From an archaeon (lineage in GTDB: Archaea > Aenigmatarchaeota > Aenigmatarchaeia > QMZP01 > JAFGSV01): a stretch of DNA of 64,000 bases. A program made the translations under genes and the position numbers. Every line of letters starts with the position of its first letter. Within the stretch, counting starts at the first letter, position 1. The stretch is taken from the NCBI GenBank assembly GCA_028279705.1, contig JANQNF010000016.1:64001-128000 (forward strand). Direction: 5' to 3'. Shown here one piece after another: positions 50,929 to 59,166 of the stretch. Below the pieces are notes generated by a model, which was given only the letters and a program-made list of their open reading frames with translations, had not been told where the DNA came from and ran no database searches.

Positions 50929-51412
50929 GAGTTTGGTACTCGTTCTCGTTCTTGCGGTTGCTGCGTGTCGTTCAGTGCCAAGTGATGTTGCCACAGCACA
51001 CCAGACCAGTAAGACCGAGAGTGCAGCAGCGTTGACTCTCGCAGAAGGTACTCTTCAGAAGATTGAAGATAAGTCTGCCGAGCTAAATGACGCTTCTGTG
51101 ACCGCAGCATACAACGAGTGGGCTGCTCACGTGGCTAAGATTCGTGAAGCACGCGCCGTTGTTGCGAAGTATCTGGTGGACACCAGCGCAGGCCCAGACC
51201 TCACTGGTCCATATCAGGTTGCAAATCAGATTCTTGCAGACATGGATACCGGCTTCGGTCTGGTAAACCTTCATTGGCAAGAAATGCTAGAAGATGGGCG
51301 AGCAGCCGATGCAGCAGAATTTAGGCGACTATTTCGTAGAGATATCGAGCGTTATCGCATTCTACAGCGTAAGTTCGATGAGTGGATTAGTCAGTTTAGG
51401 GTAAAGGATTAA
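50915..51412 (+). CDS. Phage lipoprotein, unknown
   Basis: The 165-residue protein has a lipoprotein signal: basic M-R-T-L-K, hydrophobic core S-L-V-L-V-L-V-L-A-V, lipobox A-V-A-A-C with Cys near 18, then a polar mature region. The rest is helical, with E-S-A-A-A-L-T-L-A-E-G-T-L-Q and R-R-L-F-R-R-D-I-E-R-Y-R-I-L-Q coiled segments. Anchoring to a membrane suits an o-spanin-like, exclusion or envelope protein. The 165-residue length is longer than an Rz1. It overlaps the preceding gene by 14 bases and precedes its paralogue-flanked partner. Confidence 0.7.
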   Translation: MRTLKSLVLVLVLAVAACRSVPSDVATAHQTSKTESAAALTLAEGTLQKIEDKSAELNDASVTAAYNEWAAHVAKIREARAVVAKYLVDTSAGPDLTGPYQVANQILADMDTGFGLVNLHWQEMLEDGRAADAAEFRRLFRRDIERYRILQRKFDEWISQFRVKD

Positions 51413-51415
51413 GCC

Positions 51416-51892
51416 ATGCCAGAAACTAGTCTATCGTGGGGTTACGTAAGCAACGTAACCGAACAGCAGTTTGAAGAGGCATCAGCCGCTCTCGACCGCG
51501 CTCTACTACGTGAAATCGGCTTGCCCGAGAGTATTGAGATTCGTGAGTTTGAGAATGGCGTGTTCGCCATGACAGAAAAGGTTAAGAGCCTTGTCAAAGA
51601 CTTCTCTGTAGGTAAGTTTATCGGTATTCTACCGCTGCTTATTGCTGATGGTGAAGCACTGTGGTCAAAGGTTAAGCCAAAGCTTACCGAGCCCATGGAC
51701 CGCAAGATTTTCATTAGCAACGTAATTCGTTACGTCTACAAGAAGCACAACCCTGACCTACCAGTTCTCATCGAGCCTTTCGAGACAATCGTTGAGAACA
51801 TGATTCTAGACGCAGTACCCGGCCTAATTGACAGCTTGGAAGGACAGCTTGAAAAGCTTGAAGCTAAGCTAAGGTCAATTTTCGGTGGATAA
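51416..51892 (+). CDS. Helical partner of the lipoprotein, unknown
   Basis: The 158-residue protein shares its N-terminal motif with the gene at 50662. A hydrophobic stretch (G-K-F-I-G-I-L-P-L-L-I-A) near 65-75 is too short for a sure transmembrane helix. The C-terminus is a helix pair ending K-L-E-A-K-L-R-S-I-F-G-G. With the lipoprotein between the paralogues, a three-gene unit is likely. Lysis is one option because no endolysin is found in the window. The family is not recognised. Confidence 0.5.
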   Translation: MPETSLSWGYVSNVTEQQFEEASAALDRALLREIGLPESIEIREFENGVFAMTEKVKSLVKDFSVGKFIGILPLLIADGEALWSKVKPKLTEPMDRKIFISNVIRYVYKKHNPDLPVLIEPFETIVENMILDAVPGLIDSLEGQLEKLEAKLRSIFGG

Positions 51893-52877
51893 TATCCGCG
51901 TAGCAACCAACTTGCTGGACTCCCCGGCTCATTCAGGGCCGGGGAAGTTCGGCCGTTTACTAGCGAAGCACATCGCTCCGCTAGGCGTGGACCTATTGCC
52001 AAGCCACACTCTCATGCGTGGCGCTCGTGCATATCTGGGCTCAGCCATTATTCCGCCCAACATCGTCAACTTCGCTAAGCAGAATGAAATTCCTATCATT
52101 CTAAGATTAGATGGTGTTGGCGAGATTTTCCCTTATGGTACATTCAACGACGATTTTTCTAGAGTCAAGTACGCACACGCCAATGCTGATTATGTAATTT
52201 ACCAAAGTAACTTTGCACGTCAGTATGTACAGCGTACAACTAGATTTATTCCAACTCGTTGCGGCGTCATCTTAAATGGCATCGAAGTAAGCCCTCCGGT
52301 AATTCGCGCACCCGAAAAGACAGACAGAGACTTCATCTCTATTTGTAACAACTGGACCGAATTTAGATATCATATCTTTAAGAAAGCCATTCTAGATAAC
52401 TTCAAAACTCTAAAAGCGCAGCACCCACATCTCAGATGGGTCATTATCGGTAAGAATGAAAAATTCAAAAGGCTCGTTGGTAGTGTAGACGGTATAGAGT
52501 TTGTCGGATTTACAGAAGACCTAGACAAGCTAAGGCGCGAAGCCTACGGCGTTATTCATCTAGTTGGCAAAGATTCTTGTCCGAATAGTTTGATTGAGTC
52601 TATGTCTTTTTCTCTTCCGGCTATTGTGTGGCATGAATCTGGTGGTCCAGAGATTGCATTGAGCGGCGGCGTGGTGCTACAGAACACCGAGCCTAAGTCT
52701 GTACTCAATGCTTTCAACACCATCGAACAGAATTATCAAAACATGTCGTTGGCAGCACATAAGTCAATCATGAGTAACTGTAATATTCTTGATGTGGCGG
52801 TTAAATATAAGAAAGCTATTCTAGAGGCTCTAAATGAGGACGATAGCACTAGCGGTATCTACGTACAATCACCCTAA
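51885..52877 (+). CDS. GT4-like glycosyltransferase
   Basis: The start is GTG 51885, overlapping the upstream stop by 8 bases. The 330-residue GT-B protein has an N-terminal S-G-P-G-K-F-G-R-L-L-A-K glycine-rich loop, R-L-D-G-V-G-E, V-I-L-N-G-I-E and the donor-site motif S-C-P-N-S-L-I-E-S-M-S-F-S-L-P-A-I-V-W near 230-250, whose E is typical of the E-x7-E site. It ends 44 bases inside the next gene. It should add a hexose from an NDP-sugar. The product is unknown. Confidence 0.88.
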   Translation: MDNIRVATNLLDSPAHSGPGKFGRLLAKHIAPLGVDLLPSHTLMRGARAYLGSAIIPPNIVNFAKQNEIPIILRLDGVGEIFPYGTFNDDFSRVKYAHANADYVIYQSNFARQYVQRTTRFIPTRCGVILNGIEVSPPVIRAPEKTDRDFISICNNWTEFRYHIFKKAILDNFKTLKAQHPHLRWVIIGKNEKFKRLVGSVDGIEFVGFTEDLDKLRREAYGVIHLVGKDSCPNSLIESMSFSLPAIVWHESGGPEIALSGGVVLQNTEPKSVLNAFNTIEQNYQNMSLAAHKSIMSNCNILDVAVKYKKAILEALNEDDSTSGIYVQSP

Positions 52878-53514
52878 GTATCTTAAGGGATTCGTTGAAT
52901 CTTTCGAGCAGTACACAGAACATTCAGATAGTCTGGACCTGTCTTTACAGATTCACAGCGATGACCCTAGGTACAAAATCGAAGATTACCTACCCGAAAC
53001 TCTAAAGTTTGCTTGGACTGCCATCGAAGATGGACAGAACATTCTATTCGGAGCTAGGCGTAATCGTATGATTGACGAAACGCTGGCAACTAATCCAGAC
53101 TATGTTCTGCTATTCGATGATGACATGCGTTTCATCAAAGAGAACTGGCTTCTGTATGCTATTAATCAGATGGATGCCTATAAAGAAGTTGGCATTATGG
53201 GACTTCATTGGGCACGACTGAAAGATGGTAAGACTCGTCAGGCGCATCACGCACCAGTAAATACGGTCTATGCTCTTGGAGCAGACCCTATTCATATCAA
53301 GCGAGTTGCTCCCGGCAATTCTTGGATTTGTAGGCCAGAAGCACTCAGGCAAACGGGTCACTTCATTACTGCTAAGACTAGGGAAGAATGGAAAGCACAG
53401 TCTCCCGGTCCTGACACAGAATACCATAACAGAATGCTTGCAAAGACTGACTTCTGGCTTGCAGCCACAGTCGATGACCTTGTGTGGCATTCAGGATTGG
53501 ACGAAATGAGATGA
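52834..53514 (+). CDS. GT2-like glycosyltransferase
   Basis: The 226-residue GT-A protein begins T-I-A-L-A-V-S-T-Y-N-H-P-K-Y-L and has G-A-R-R-N-R-M-I-D-E and Y-V-L-L-F-D-D-D-M-R, the D-D-D metal site near 90-95. It overlaps the GT4 gene by 44 bases, an unusually long overlap, and ends in ATGA with the methyltransferase. It is shorter than many GT2 enzymes but the core is complete. The transferred sugar is unknown. Confidence 0.85.
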   Translation: MRTIALAVSTYNHPKYLKGFVESFEQYTEHSDSLDLSLQIHSDDPRYKIEDYLPETLKFAWTAIEDGQNILFGARRNRMIDETLATNPDYVLLFDDDMRFIKENWLLYAINQMDAYKEVGIMGLHWARLKDGKTRQAHHAPVNTVYALGADPIHIKRVAPGNSWICRPEALRQTGHFITAKTREEWKAQSPGPDTEYHNRMLAKTDFWLAATVDDLVWHSGLDEMR

Positions 53515-54188
53515 GAGAAGACGTATACGTCGGTAAGTTCAAAGTAGTATATCGCCCTGATATTCCCGGTGACTACACAGTTATCGAAGAACATTGTAAG
53601 GGTAGCTCCTACTCGGACCATCTAAATTTAGAGGAAACCGACCGCTGGTTAGACCTAGGTTCTCACATCGGTTGCTTTGCGCTAGATATCGCTCGTACAG
53701 TTGATTATGTACATTGCGTAGAAGCTGAACATTCTAATGTACGCCTAGCTCTTAGAAATGTTTCTCTGAATCCCTACGCTAATGTAGTTACTCAGCACGC
53801 AGCGGTTGTACCCAGCACCTTCCCTGACGACCACATTACATTATATCTGGCTAAGAAGTCTCATAGTAACTCTTTGCATCCAGAAATGTATAATGTCCAG
53901 CATGGTCCAGCGGGAACTGTCAAAGTTCCAGTCGTTCATGCGAACGAGTTGATTGAGAAGCACAACATCAACAAGATTAAGCTAGACATTGAAGGAGCCG
54001 AATATGATGTAGTTCCTGATATCGACTGGTCTAAGATTGACGAGTTTATCATGGAAGCGCATACACAGGTTCCCAAGGCTGACGTAACTGGACTATTCAA
54101 CTTCTTCGAAGAGCAGGGATTTTCAGTGTTGCAGACTACCGCTGGTGTTCCGCAACCTAATTTCCTACTTCATGGAGTTAGAGAATAA
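53511..54188 (+). CDS. FkbM-family methyltransferase
   Basis: The start is ATG 53511 in an ATGA overlap, giving 225 residues. SAM-binding motif I is W-L-D-L-G-S-H-I-G-C-F-A near 43-54, followed by V-H-C-V-E-A-E-H-S-N (acidic D/E post-strand) and K-L-D-I-E-G-A-E-Y-D near 155-165, the FkbM signature. These enzymes methylate sugar hydroxyls, often in glycan chains. Here it would cap or modify the glycan made by the surrounding transferases. The stop overlaps the next start. Confidence 0.9.
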   Translation: MREDVYVGKFKVVYRPDIPGDYTVIEEHCKGSSYSDHLNLEETDRWLDLGSHIGCFALDIARTVDYVHCVEAEHSNVRLALRNVSLNPYANVVTQHAAVVPSTFPDDHITLYLAKKSHSNSLHPEMYNVQHGPAGTVKVPVVHANELIEKHNINKIKLDIEGAEYDVVPDIDWSKIDEFIMEAHTQVPKADVTGLFNFFEEQGFSVLQTTAGVPQPNFLLHGVRE

Positions 54189-55207
54189 TGGAACACTTTA
54201 CACCTTATTTCAAAAGAGATATAAAAGATATTCCGCCAGCTAGAACCGACTTACTTGACATGGTCGGTGACCGAAAGCTAATTGTTCTTGGTCCCTTTAC
54301 TGGTGGTTACGGACACTTCTTTTGCCAATACTTAACAGCATTGGCAGGTATTCGTGAAGCCAACCCCGACGCATACATTATCGCATCGGCGGCACATGTG
54401 TTTGCGCACTATTGTCTACGTTTTGCCGATGCGTTTTACGGCTTCAAGCACAACTGGGCTCACATCAAGCCCGCGGCCAGCGTATCAGACGGCTTAAAGG
54501 TAAACCCTGACCTTACACGTTTTCTCGACTACGTTGAGCGTGATTTCCGTTCACCGGACACACTCTTAAACACTTTGCGTGATAACGATGCGTGCCACAA
54601 TCTGTACATTGGTCAATTCGGCAGCGCCATGCCGATGCTCCGCGAGAAGCCATACAACCCAGATTCTAACCTAATCATTGTCTGGGGTAGGATGAAGAAG
54701 GGCGCTGACTGGCGCAATGGGAACGCTAAACAGTGGCGCGAAACGATTAGGCACCTACAGGGTCGCGGATTCGACATTGCCGTTGCAGGTGCTCGTGGTT
54801 CGTCTATGTTCTTCGAGGATATGGACAACATTCGGGACCTCACCGACTTTGACGATGTGAAGCGCGGTGCCATCATTAATGAAGCCCTACAGGAAGCACG
54901 CTGTGCCTTAGTTGACATGAGCGGCACCATGTGCGAATGTTACCTAGTAGGCTGCCCACTCCTAACCTACAATGCAGACCCAAGGCACATCGTAGTCATT
55001 CCGCGCCGCAATATCTTTGGCGTACGTGAAGACTTCATGGTTCCTAAGCCTTGGCCGCACTGGCAGAAGAATCCGATGGTCGATGGCGACATGTCATTCA
55101 TGCCGGACTGGCTAGTTGCGGTAGACAAGTTCGTGGACGGGTGCGCGACAGAGCCGCCCTTTAAGAGAGAGGTATCGACTAGTCGTGGCGTCTTTAAACC
55201 CTTCTGA
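54188..55207 (+). CDS. GT-B glycosyltransferase-like protein (GT9-like)
   Basis: The 339-residue protein has a GT-B layout: G-P-F-T-G-G-Y-G-H-F-F near 35, a long helical first domain, then L-I-I-V-W-G-R-M-K-K-G-A-D-W near 160 and A-R-C-A-L-V-D-M-S-G-T-M-C-E near 245. This resembles the heptosyltransferase donor domain G-L-D-T/S region, but the motif is diverged. Because it sits between methyltransferase and UDP-galactopyranose mutase, a glycosyl transfer role is likely. It overlaps the NADAR gene by 23 bases. Confidence 0.6.
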   Translation: MEHFTPYFKRDIKDIPPARTDLLDMVGDRKLIVLGPFTGGYGHFFCQYLTALAGIREANPDAYIIASAAHVFAHYCLRFADAFYGFKHNWAHIKPAASVSDGLKVNPDLTRFLDYVERDFRSPDTLLNTLRDNDACHNLYIGQFGSAMPMLREKPYNPDSNLIIVWGRMKKGADWRNGNAKQWRETIRHLQGRGFDIAVAGARGSSMFFEDMDNIRDLTDFDDVKRGAIINEALQEARCALVDMSGTMCECYLVGCPLLTYNADPRHIVVIPRRNIFGVREDFMVPKPWPHWQKNPMVDGDMSFMPDWLVAVDKFVDGCATEPPFKREVSTSRGVFKPF

Positions 55208-55655
55208 CCCTAAGTGGGATAACGCTATTCTATTCTGTGGCAGAGATGCTGCTAAATATCCGTGGCTATCAAACTTTTATGTTCACCCGCTCATTGATTC
55301 AGATGCGCGCGAGTGGCGTACGGCAGAACACTATTATCAGGCCCTTAAGTTTGAAGATAAGCTACTGCAAGAAGAGATTAGGAAAGTTAGAACACCTAAG
55401 CAGGCTAAAGAGCTAGCGCATCTAATGGCACCAGCCAGTGGCCGCAAAGATTGGCTGGAAGTTAGAATTAACATGATGCGCATTGTGTTGCGAAGAAAAT
55501 TTGCTGACCCTGAGTTGCGTGACAAACTAGAAAATACGGGTGGCAAATGGCTGGTTGAACACCGCCTAAAGGATGGTTTCTGGGGGTGCGGTCCACGCAT
55601 GACAGGACACAACTGGCTAGGCAAACTGTTGATGGAGATTAGAGATGAAGTCTGA
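55185..55655 (+). CDS. NADAR (YbiA-like) domain protein
   Basis: The 156-residue protein, GTG start at 55185, has the full NADAR pattern: L-S-N-F-Y-V near 28, W-R-T-A-E-H-Y-Y-Q-A-L-K-F near 44, F-A-D-P-E-L-R-D-K-L and the C-terminal D-G-F-W-G-C-G-P with G-H-N-W-L-G-K-L-L. Family members act on N-glycosidic bonds of ADP-ribose-like substrates, and some remove ADP-ribose from guanine in DNA. In a phage it could reverse a host defence or clear an NAD-derived signal. That role is inferred. It starts inside the preceding gene and overlaps glf by 11 bases. Confidence 0.9.
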   Translation: MASLNPSDPKWDNAILFCGRDAAKYPWLSNFYVHPLIDSDAREWRTAEHYYQALKFEDKLLQEEIRKVRTPKQAKELAHLMAPASGRKDWLEVRINMMRIVLRRKFADPELRDKLENTGGKWLVEHRLKDGFWGCGPRMTGHNWLGKLLMEIRDEV

Positions 55656-56799
55656 AGTACATATCATCGGAGCAGGTTTGGCAGGATGTTGTCTTGCGCG
55701 CGTTGCCGCGGAGAATGATTGTAAGGTAATTCTGTATGAAGCCGCCCGCCATGTCGGAGGTATCTGCCGCGAGAAGGAAAAGGAAGGTATTAGATACCAT
55801 CCACTTGGTCCGCATGTATTTCATAGTCATCTGAAAGAGCGCACAGACTTCTTCAAGCGTTTCACAGACGTCGTTAAGTACGTACAGCGTACCAAGACGC
55901 TAGTGGACGTGAACGGCAAGACAGGCTACGTACCGTGGCCACCAACTCAAGAGTCTATCGAGAAGCTAGATGAGTTAGAGCCGGGCATCAAGCAGAAGAT
56001 TCTAGACGAAATAGCCGCTCGTCCCGATGAACTCGACATGACTAACTTCGAGACTTGCGTTCGAACACTAGTTGGCGACACACTCTATGAGCTATTCATT
56101 AAGAACTATACAGAGAAGTTCTGGAAGGTACCAGCGACTACACTATCTTCCGAGTGGGCTCCAAAGAGAATGGATGTACGTCCCAACTATGATGATAGGG
56201 TCTTCAAAGACCAGATTCAGTTCATGCCGGATTATAATAAGTTCTTCGAGAACGTGATTGACCATCCGAACATCGAAGTGCGTTACAAGCACAGTATGAA
56301 GAAAGTAGACGCCTATCGTCTCGCGGAAGAGGGTCATATTGTAGTTTGGACCGGCAACCTAGATAAGCTGCGTGATACTGATAAGTTGAAATACACCGGG
56401 CCGACCATCCACGTCGAGTTGCATAAGCAGGAGCACTATCAGGACTTCCCAGTTGTCAACTATCCTAACACCACGCATGATTATCACCGCATCACGGAGT
56501 ACAAGAAGATGACCGGTCAGGAGCACCCATGGACCGTCATCACTAAAGAGTATCCGGGCCGTTCGCGTATGTACCCCATCAACACTAAAGAGACCGCGGC
56601 GGAGCGAGAGAGGCTGGTATTAGAATTAGCCCGAGAAGGCAAAGTAATCCCATACGGTAGACTAGGCCTCTACCGCTACCTAGACATGCATATCGTAGTA
56701 GGTATGGGACTTTATTTTGGGACTATTGTCGGAAAGTGGGACAAACTTTCTGAGGATGAAAGAGTTGATGCATGTAGAAAACTCTTAGAAATTGAATAG
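55645..56799 (+). CDS. glf: UDP-galactopyranose mutase
   Basis: The 384-residue flavoenzyme has the Rossmann loop H-I-I-G-A-G-L-A-G-C near 6-15, an E-A-A-R-H-V-G-G-I-C strand, G-P-H-V-F-H near 51-56, and E-F-P-like K-E-Y-P-G-R near 300 plus a G-R-L-G-L-Y-R-Y-L-D-M-H C-terminal motif. It converts UDP-galactopyranose to UDP-galactofuranose, the donor of Galf. Galf is found in surface glycans of many bacteria. In this phage it supports a Galf-containing virion or lipid-linked glycan. Overlaps NADAR by 11 bases. Confidence 0.95.
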   Translation: MKSEVHIIGAGLAGCCLARVAAENDCKVILYEAARHVGGICREKEKEGIRYHPLGPHVFHSHLKERTDFFKRFTDVVKYVQRTKTLVDVNGKTGYVPWPPTQESIEKLDELEPGIKQKILDEIAARPDELDMTNFETCVRTLVGDTLYELFIKNYTEKFWKVPATTLSSEWAPKRMDVRPNYDDRVFKDQIQFMPDYNKFFENVIDHPNIEVRYKHSMKKVDAYRLAEEGHIVVWTGNLDKLRDTDKLKYTGPTIHVELHKQEHYQDFPVVNYPNTTHDYHRITEYKKMTGQEHPWTVITKEYPGRSRMYPINTKETAAERERLVLELAREGKVIPYGRLGLYRYLDMHIVVGMGLYFGTIVGKWDKLSEDERVDACRKLLEIE

Positions 56800-56807
56800 A
56801 ATATATC

Positions 56808-57107
56808 ATGAAGTTATTCCTATATAACGATGACTTCGATATGAATGGTGACTTCGCTGTTCTGCACGGATTTAGGTTGGCGATGGATAAATGCCACCGT
56901 AGACCAGAGCTACTAGAAGCAGCATCACCATCTAGCGTGTACGGCAGAGTCGTAGACGTTGATGAATTTGACCTAGAAAAGTTCGATACATACTATTGCC
57001 TAGGTCTTGAAGTATACCACCGTATTGAAGTGGAAGTAGTTCTAGGCGGCGGGGAGACAATCGTCGCCTTCACATACAAGTTCAATGTTGAAGAGCCAGT
57101 AAAATGA
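56808..57107 (+). CDS. Small acidic protein, unknown
   Basis: The 99-residue protein is alpha/beta with a strongly acidic surface (V-D-V-D-E-F-D-L-E-K-F-D-T-Y). A TAGAAT at 56797-56802 ends 5 bases before its ATG and there is no obvious ribosome-binding site, similar to the leaderless candidates at 40313 and 49215. It overlaps the next gene by 4 bases. No family recognised. Confidence 0.5.
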   Translation: MKLFLYNDDFDMNGDFAVLHGFRLAMDKCHRRPELLEAASPSSVYGRVVDVDEFDLEKFDTYYCLGLEVYHRIEVEVVLGGGETIVAFTYKFNVEEPVK

Positions 57108-57520
57108 TTAGATGGTTATTAGATAAATTTGCTCGCCGTCGTGTTATGGAAATGACTTTTGGTGAGCTACTCGATAAGCGAAGCATCTTTGCTGTTAAAG
57201 CAGACCGTGGCATTGCGCCTGACCAGCATTGGGAGCAGATTAAGCGTATCGACGCATGGTTGATGCCTTACGTTAGACGTAATTTTGACCCTGACACCAG
57301 AGCGCGAATTGTAGTTTTGATGGGTCTTTTGTTCGACTGTAACAACACACAGTTTGATTTCGAAGACCAAGTTTTTGAACTAGGTGGCGAAGAAGGATTA
57401 CAAGCTGCGAAGAATTCTCGCAAATATAATCAGCGCCGTGCAGCCCTTAAAAAAGAGATTGATGAGATTTTTGGCGAGAAGTATTTAGAAGTCAAAAAGT
57501 ACGCGAAGTTAAACAATTAG
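57104..57520 (+). CDS. Small helical protein, unknown
   Basis: The 138-residue protein starts in an ATGA overlap. It contains M-E-M-T-F-G-E-L-L-D-K-R-S-I-F-A-V-K-A-D-R and A-R-I-V-V-L-M-G-L-L-F-D-C, with a charged, helical C-terminus (Q-R-R-A-A-L-K-K-E-I-D-E-I-F-G-E). It resembles small helical proteins that sit near sugar genes in bacterial polysaccharide loci, but I cannot assign the family. Codon use and spacing match the neighbours. Confidence 0.5.
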   Translation: MIRWLLDKFARRRVMEMTFGELLDKRSIFAVKADRGIAPDQHWEQIKRIDAWLMPYVRRNFDPDTRARIVVLMGLLFDCNNTQFDFEDQVFELGGEEGLQAAKNSRKYNQRRAALKKEIDEIFGEKYLEVKKYAKLNN

Positions 57521-57536
57521 AATGGGTTAATATCAT

Positions 57537-57980
57537 ATGCAAAACAACAACGAACTAAAGGTTATTGTAGAAAAACTACATCCAGACGCAAAAATTCCTA
57601 CCAAAGGAAGTGCAGAAGCGGCATGTTTTGATATTTATTCAGTAGAGAATGCTGTTGTCCAGCAGGGTCTAGTGACTATTGTCAGAACGGGCGTAAAAAT
57701 GCGCATTCCAACTGGTTACATGATTCATATTGTGCCTAGAAGCGGGCTGGCTTATCATCATGGCGTTGCTGTGCTGGGTGGTATTGTCGACTCAGATTAT
57801 CGTGGCGAAATTATGGTCATGCTTTCGGCGCTGGATTCAGGAACTTACAAAACAATTGAAGTTGGCGAACGTATCGCTCAGCTTCAAATCATTCCTGTAC
57901 CACCAGTTTCGATGGTAGAAGGAAGTGTTGATAATGACACAGAGCGAGGTGAAGGCGGGTTCGGAAGCACGGGTAGTTAA
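57537..57980 (+). CDS. dut: dUTPase
   Basis: The 147-residue protein has the trimeric dUTPase motifs: A-A-C-F-D-I-Y (I), P-R-S-G-L-A-Y (II), G-I-V-D-S-D-Y-R-G-E-I (III), G-E-R-I-A-Q-L (IV) and R-G-E-G-G-F-G-S-T-G (V). It hydrolyses dUTP to dUMP, which ThyX methylates, and keeps uracil out of phage DNA. An AT-rich TAATAT at 57528 lies just upstream and no Shine-Dalgarno site is clear. It overlaps the DUF4326 gene by 47 bases. Confidence 0.95.
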   Translation: MQNNNELKVIVEKLHPDAKIPTKGSAEAACFDIYSVENAVVQQGLVTIVRTGVKMRIPTGYMIHIVPRSGLAYHHGVAVLGGIVDSDYRGEIMVMLSALDSGTYKTIEVGERIAQLQIIPVPPVSMVEGSVDNDTERGEGGFGSTGS

Positions 57981-58245
57981 TCTCTACAAGGAACGATACG
58001 ATGTTTATATCGGGCGTGCTGGTAAAGGAAAAGATGGGTACTTTGGAAACCCATTTAGACTAGAAACAGGAGAAGCGCGCGGTGGTACTATTGAAAGATA
58101 TCGTAAATGGTTTTATACTCGCCTACAGAACGACAAAGAATTTCGAAAAAGAATTGAAAGCCTTAGAGGTAAAACTCTCGGCTGCTTCTGTAAACCAAAA
58201 CCCTGCCATGGGGACGTAATTGTGGAGTATTTGAATGGCGCGTAA
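57934..58245 (+). CDS. DUF4326 domain protein
   Basis: The start is ATG 57934, after AAGGAAG. The 103-residue protein has the family's pattern: V-V-N-L-Y-K-E-R-Y-D-V-Y-I-G-R, Y-F-G-N-P-F, I-E-R-Y-R-K-W-F-Y, L-R-G-K-T-L-G-C-F-C-K-P-K-P-C-H-G-D-V-I. The C-F-C-x-P-x-x-C-H cluster may bind metal. The family is common in phages and its biochemical role is not known to me. It starts inside dut and overlaps the ClpP-like gene, so it is tightly linked to nucleotide genes. Confidence 0.88.
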   Translation: MTQSEVKAGSEARVVNLYKERYDVYIGRAGKGKDGYFGNPFRLETGEARGGTIERYRKWFYTRLQNDKEFRKRIESLRGKTLGCFCKPKPCHGDVIVEYLNGA

Positions 58246-58822
58246 TAACGACTTTTACGATAACTACTTTTCGTACGGTATTGACCCGCGTCGTCGCCGT
58301 ATTTTTCTGGATGAGAGTATCGATGAAGTAAGTATCGGTAGGCTTATCCAGTCTCTTTATGTGATGAAGGATGAGAGCACCGATAGGCCAATTGAGATTG
58401 TCATTTCGTCTTTCGGTGGTTGTGAATACGAAATGTTTGCAGCTTACGATGTTATCCGTAGTCTGCATAATGTTACCATTAAAACAATTGCTGTAGGTAA
58501 AGTAATGAGTGCAGCGCCGCTTATCTTAGCGGCTGGCGATGAGCGTTATTGCTATCCAACAACTCAGTTTATGGTTCACGAGAGCGCATACGAAATGCTT
58601 GAGCGTCATAATAACGCCAAGGTTACAGTAGCACATTTCGAAGACCTGACAAAAATCTGGGCTGAAAAGATGGCTGAGCGCACAGCACTTTCTGCAAAAC
58701 AATGGCTTAACCTAACTGAGCGTACGGGTAGAGATAAATACTTTGGCGCTAAGCAAGCACTAAAGTACGAACTGGTAGATGGTATCATCATGCCAGATGG
58801 TAAGATTTATAGAGGCGAGTAA
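58235..58822 (+). CDS. ClpP-like serine protease
   Basis: The 195-residue protein aligns with ClpP. The catalytic Ser lies in G-K-V-M-S-A-A-P near 91-92, His in F-M-V-H-E-S near 114, and Asp in G-R-D-K-Y-F near 167. I-V-I-S-S-F-G-G takes the place of the usual S-P-G-G oxyanion loop, so Pro is replaced by Phe. The N-terminal residues that gate the barrel are different. It could degrade host or phage proteins, or act as a protease with a phage partner. It is not next to capsid genes, so a prohead protease role is less likely. Confidence 0.88.
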   Translation: MARNNDFYDNYFSYGIDPRRRRIFLDESIDEVSIGRLIQSLYVMKDESTDRPIEIVISSFGGCEYEMFAAYDVIRSLHNVTIKTIAVGKVMSAAPLILAAGDERYCYPTTQFMVHESAYEMLERHNNAKVTVAHFEDLTKIWAEKMAERTALSAKQWLNLTERTGRDKYFGAKQALKYELVDGIIMPDGKIYRGE

Positions 58823-59166
58823 TGCCTACATATGAATTCAAATGCGCTGACTGTGAAGTCATCATTGAAGAAGAGCATTCTATGAAAGATGCTCCATCGG
58901 AAACTACATGTCCTGACTGTGGAAACACAGTCGGGCGTTTTTATGGCTCCATGAACTTCGTTCTGAAGGGTGGAGATTGGCCCGGCAAAATTGTTAAGCG
59001 TTCTGGAGGCAAGGTTCTTGGTAAAGGCGCTACTCTAGACGAAGTAATGGCAGACCGTAAGAAAAAGGGATTGGATACGCGCGAGAAAGAAAAGCCAATG
59101 TCTGACGCAGAGTTCGAGCGTCGTAGAGCATTGAATAAAAGGTGGTTGGAGGAGAATAAGGGCTAA
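58822..59166 (+). CDS. FmdB-type zinc ribbon protein
   Basis: The 114-residue protein starts M-P-T-Y-E-F-K-C-A-D-C with a second pair T-C-P-D-C-G near 33-36, the FmdB-type putative regulator zinc ribbon. The middle is F-V-L-K-G-G-D-W-P-G-K, then a charged C-terminal helical region. It may bind nucleic acid or regulate transcription. It is tightly coupled to the ClpP-like gene (TAATG) and the RNR gene (TAATG), so all three may be co-made. Confidence 0.85.
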   Translation: MPTYEFKCADCEVIIEEEHSMKDAPSETTCPDCGNTVGRFYGSMNFVLKGGDWPGKIVKRSGGKVLGKGATLDEVMADRKKKGLDTREKEKPMSDAEFERRRALNKRWLEENKG

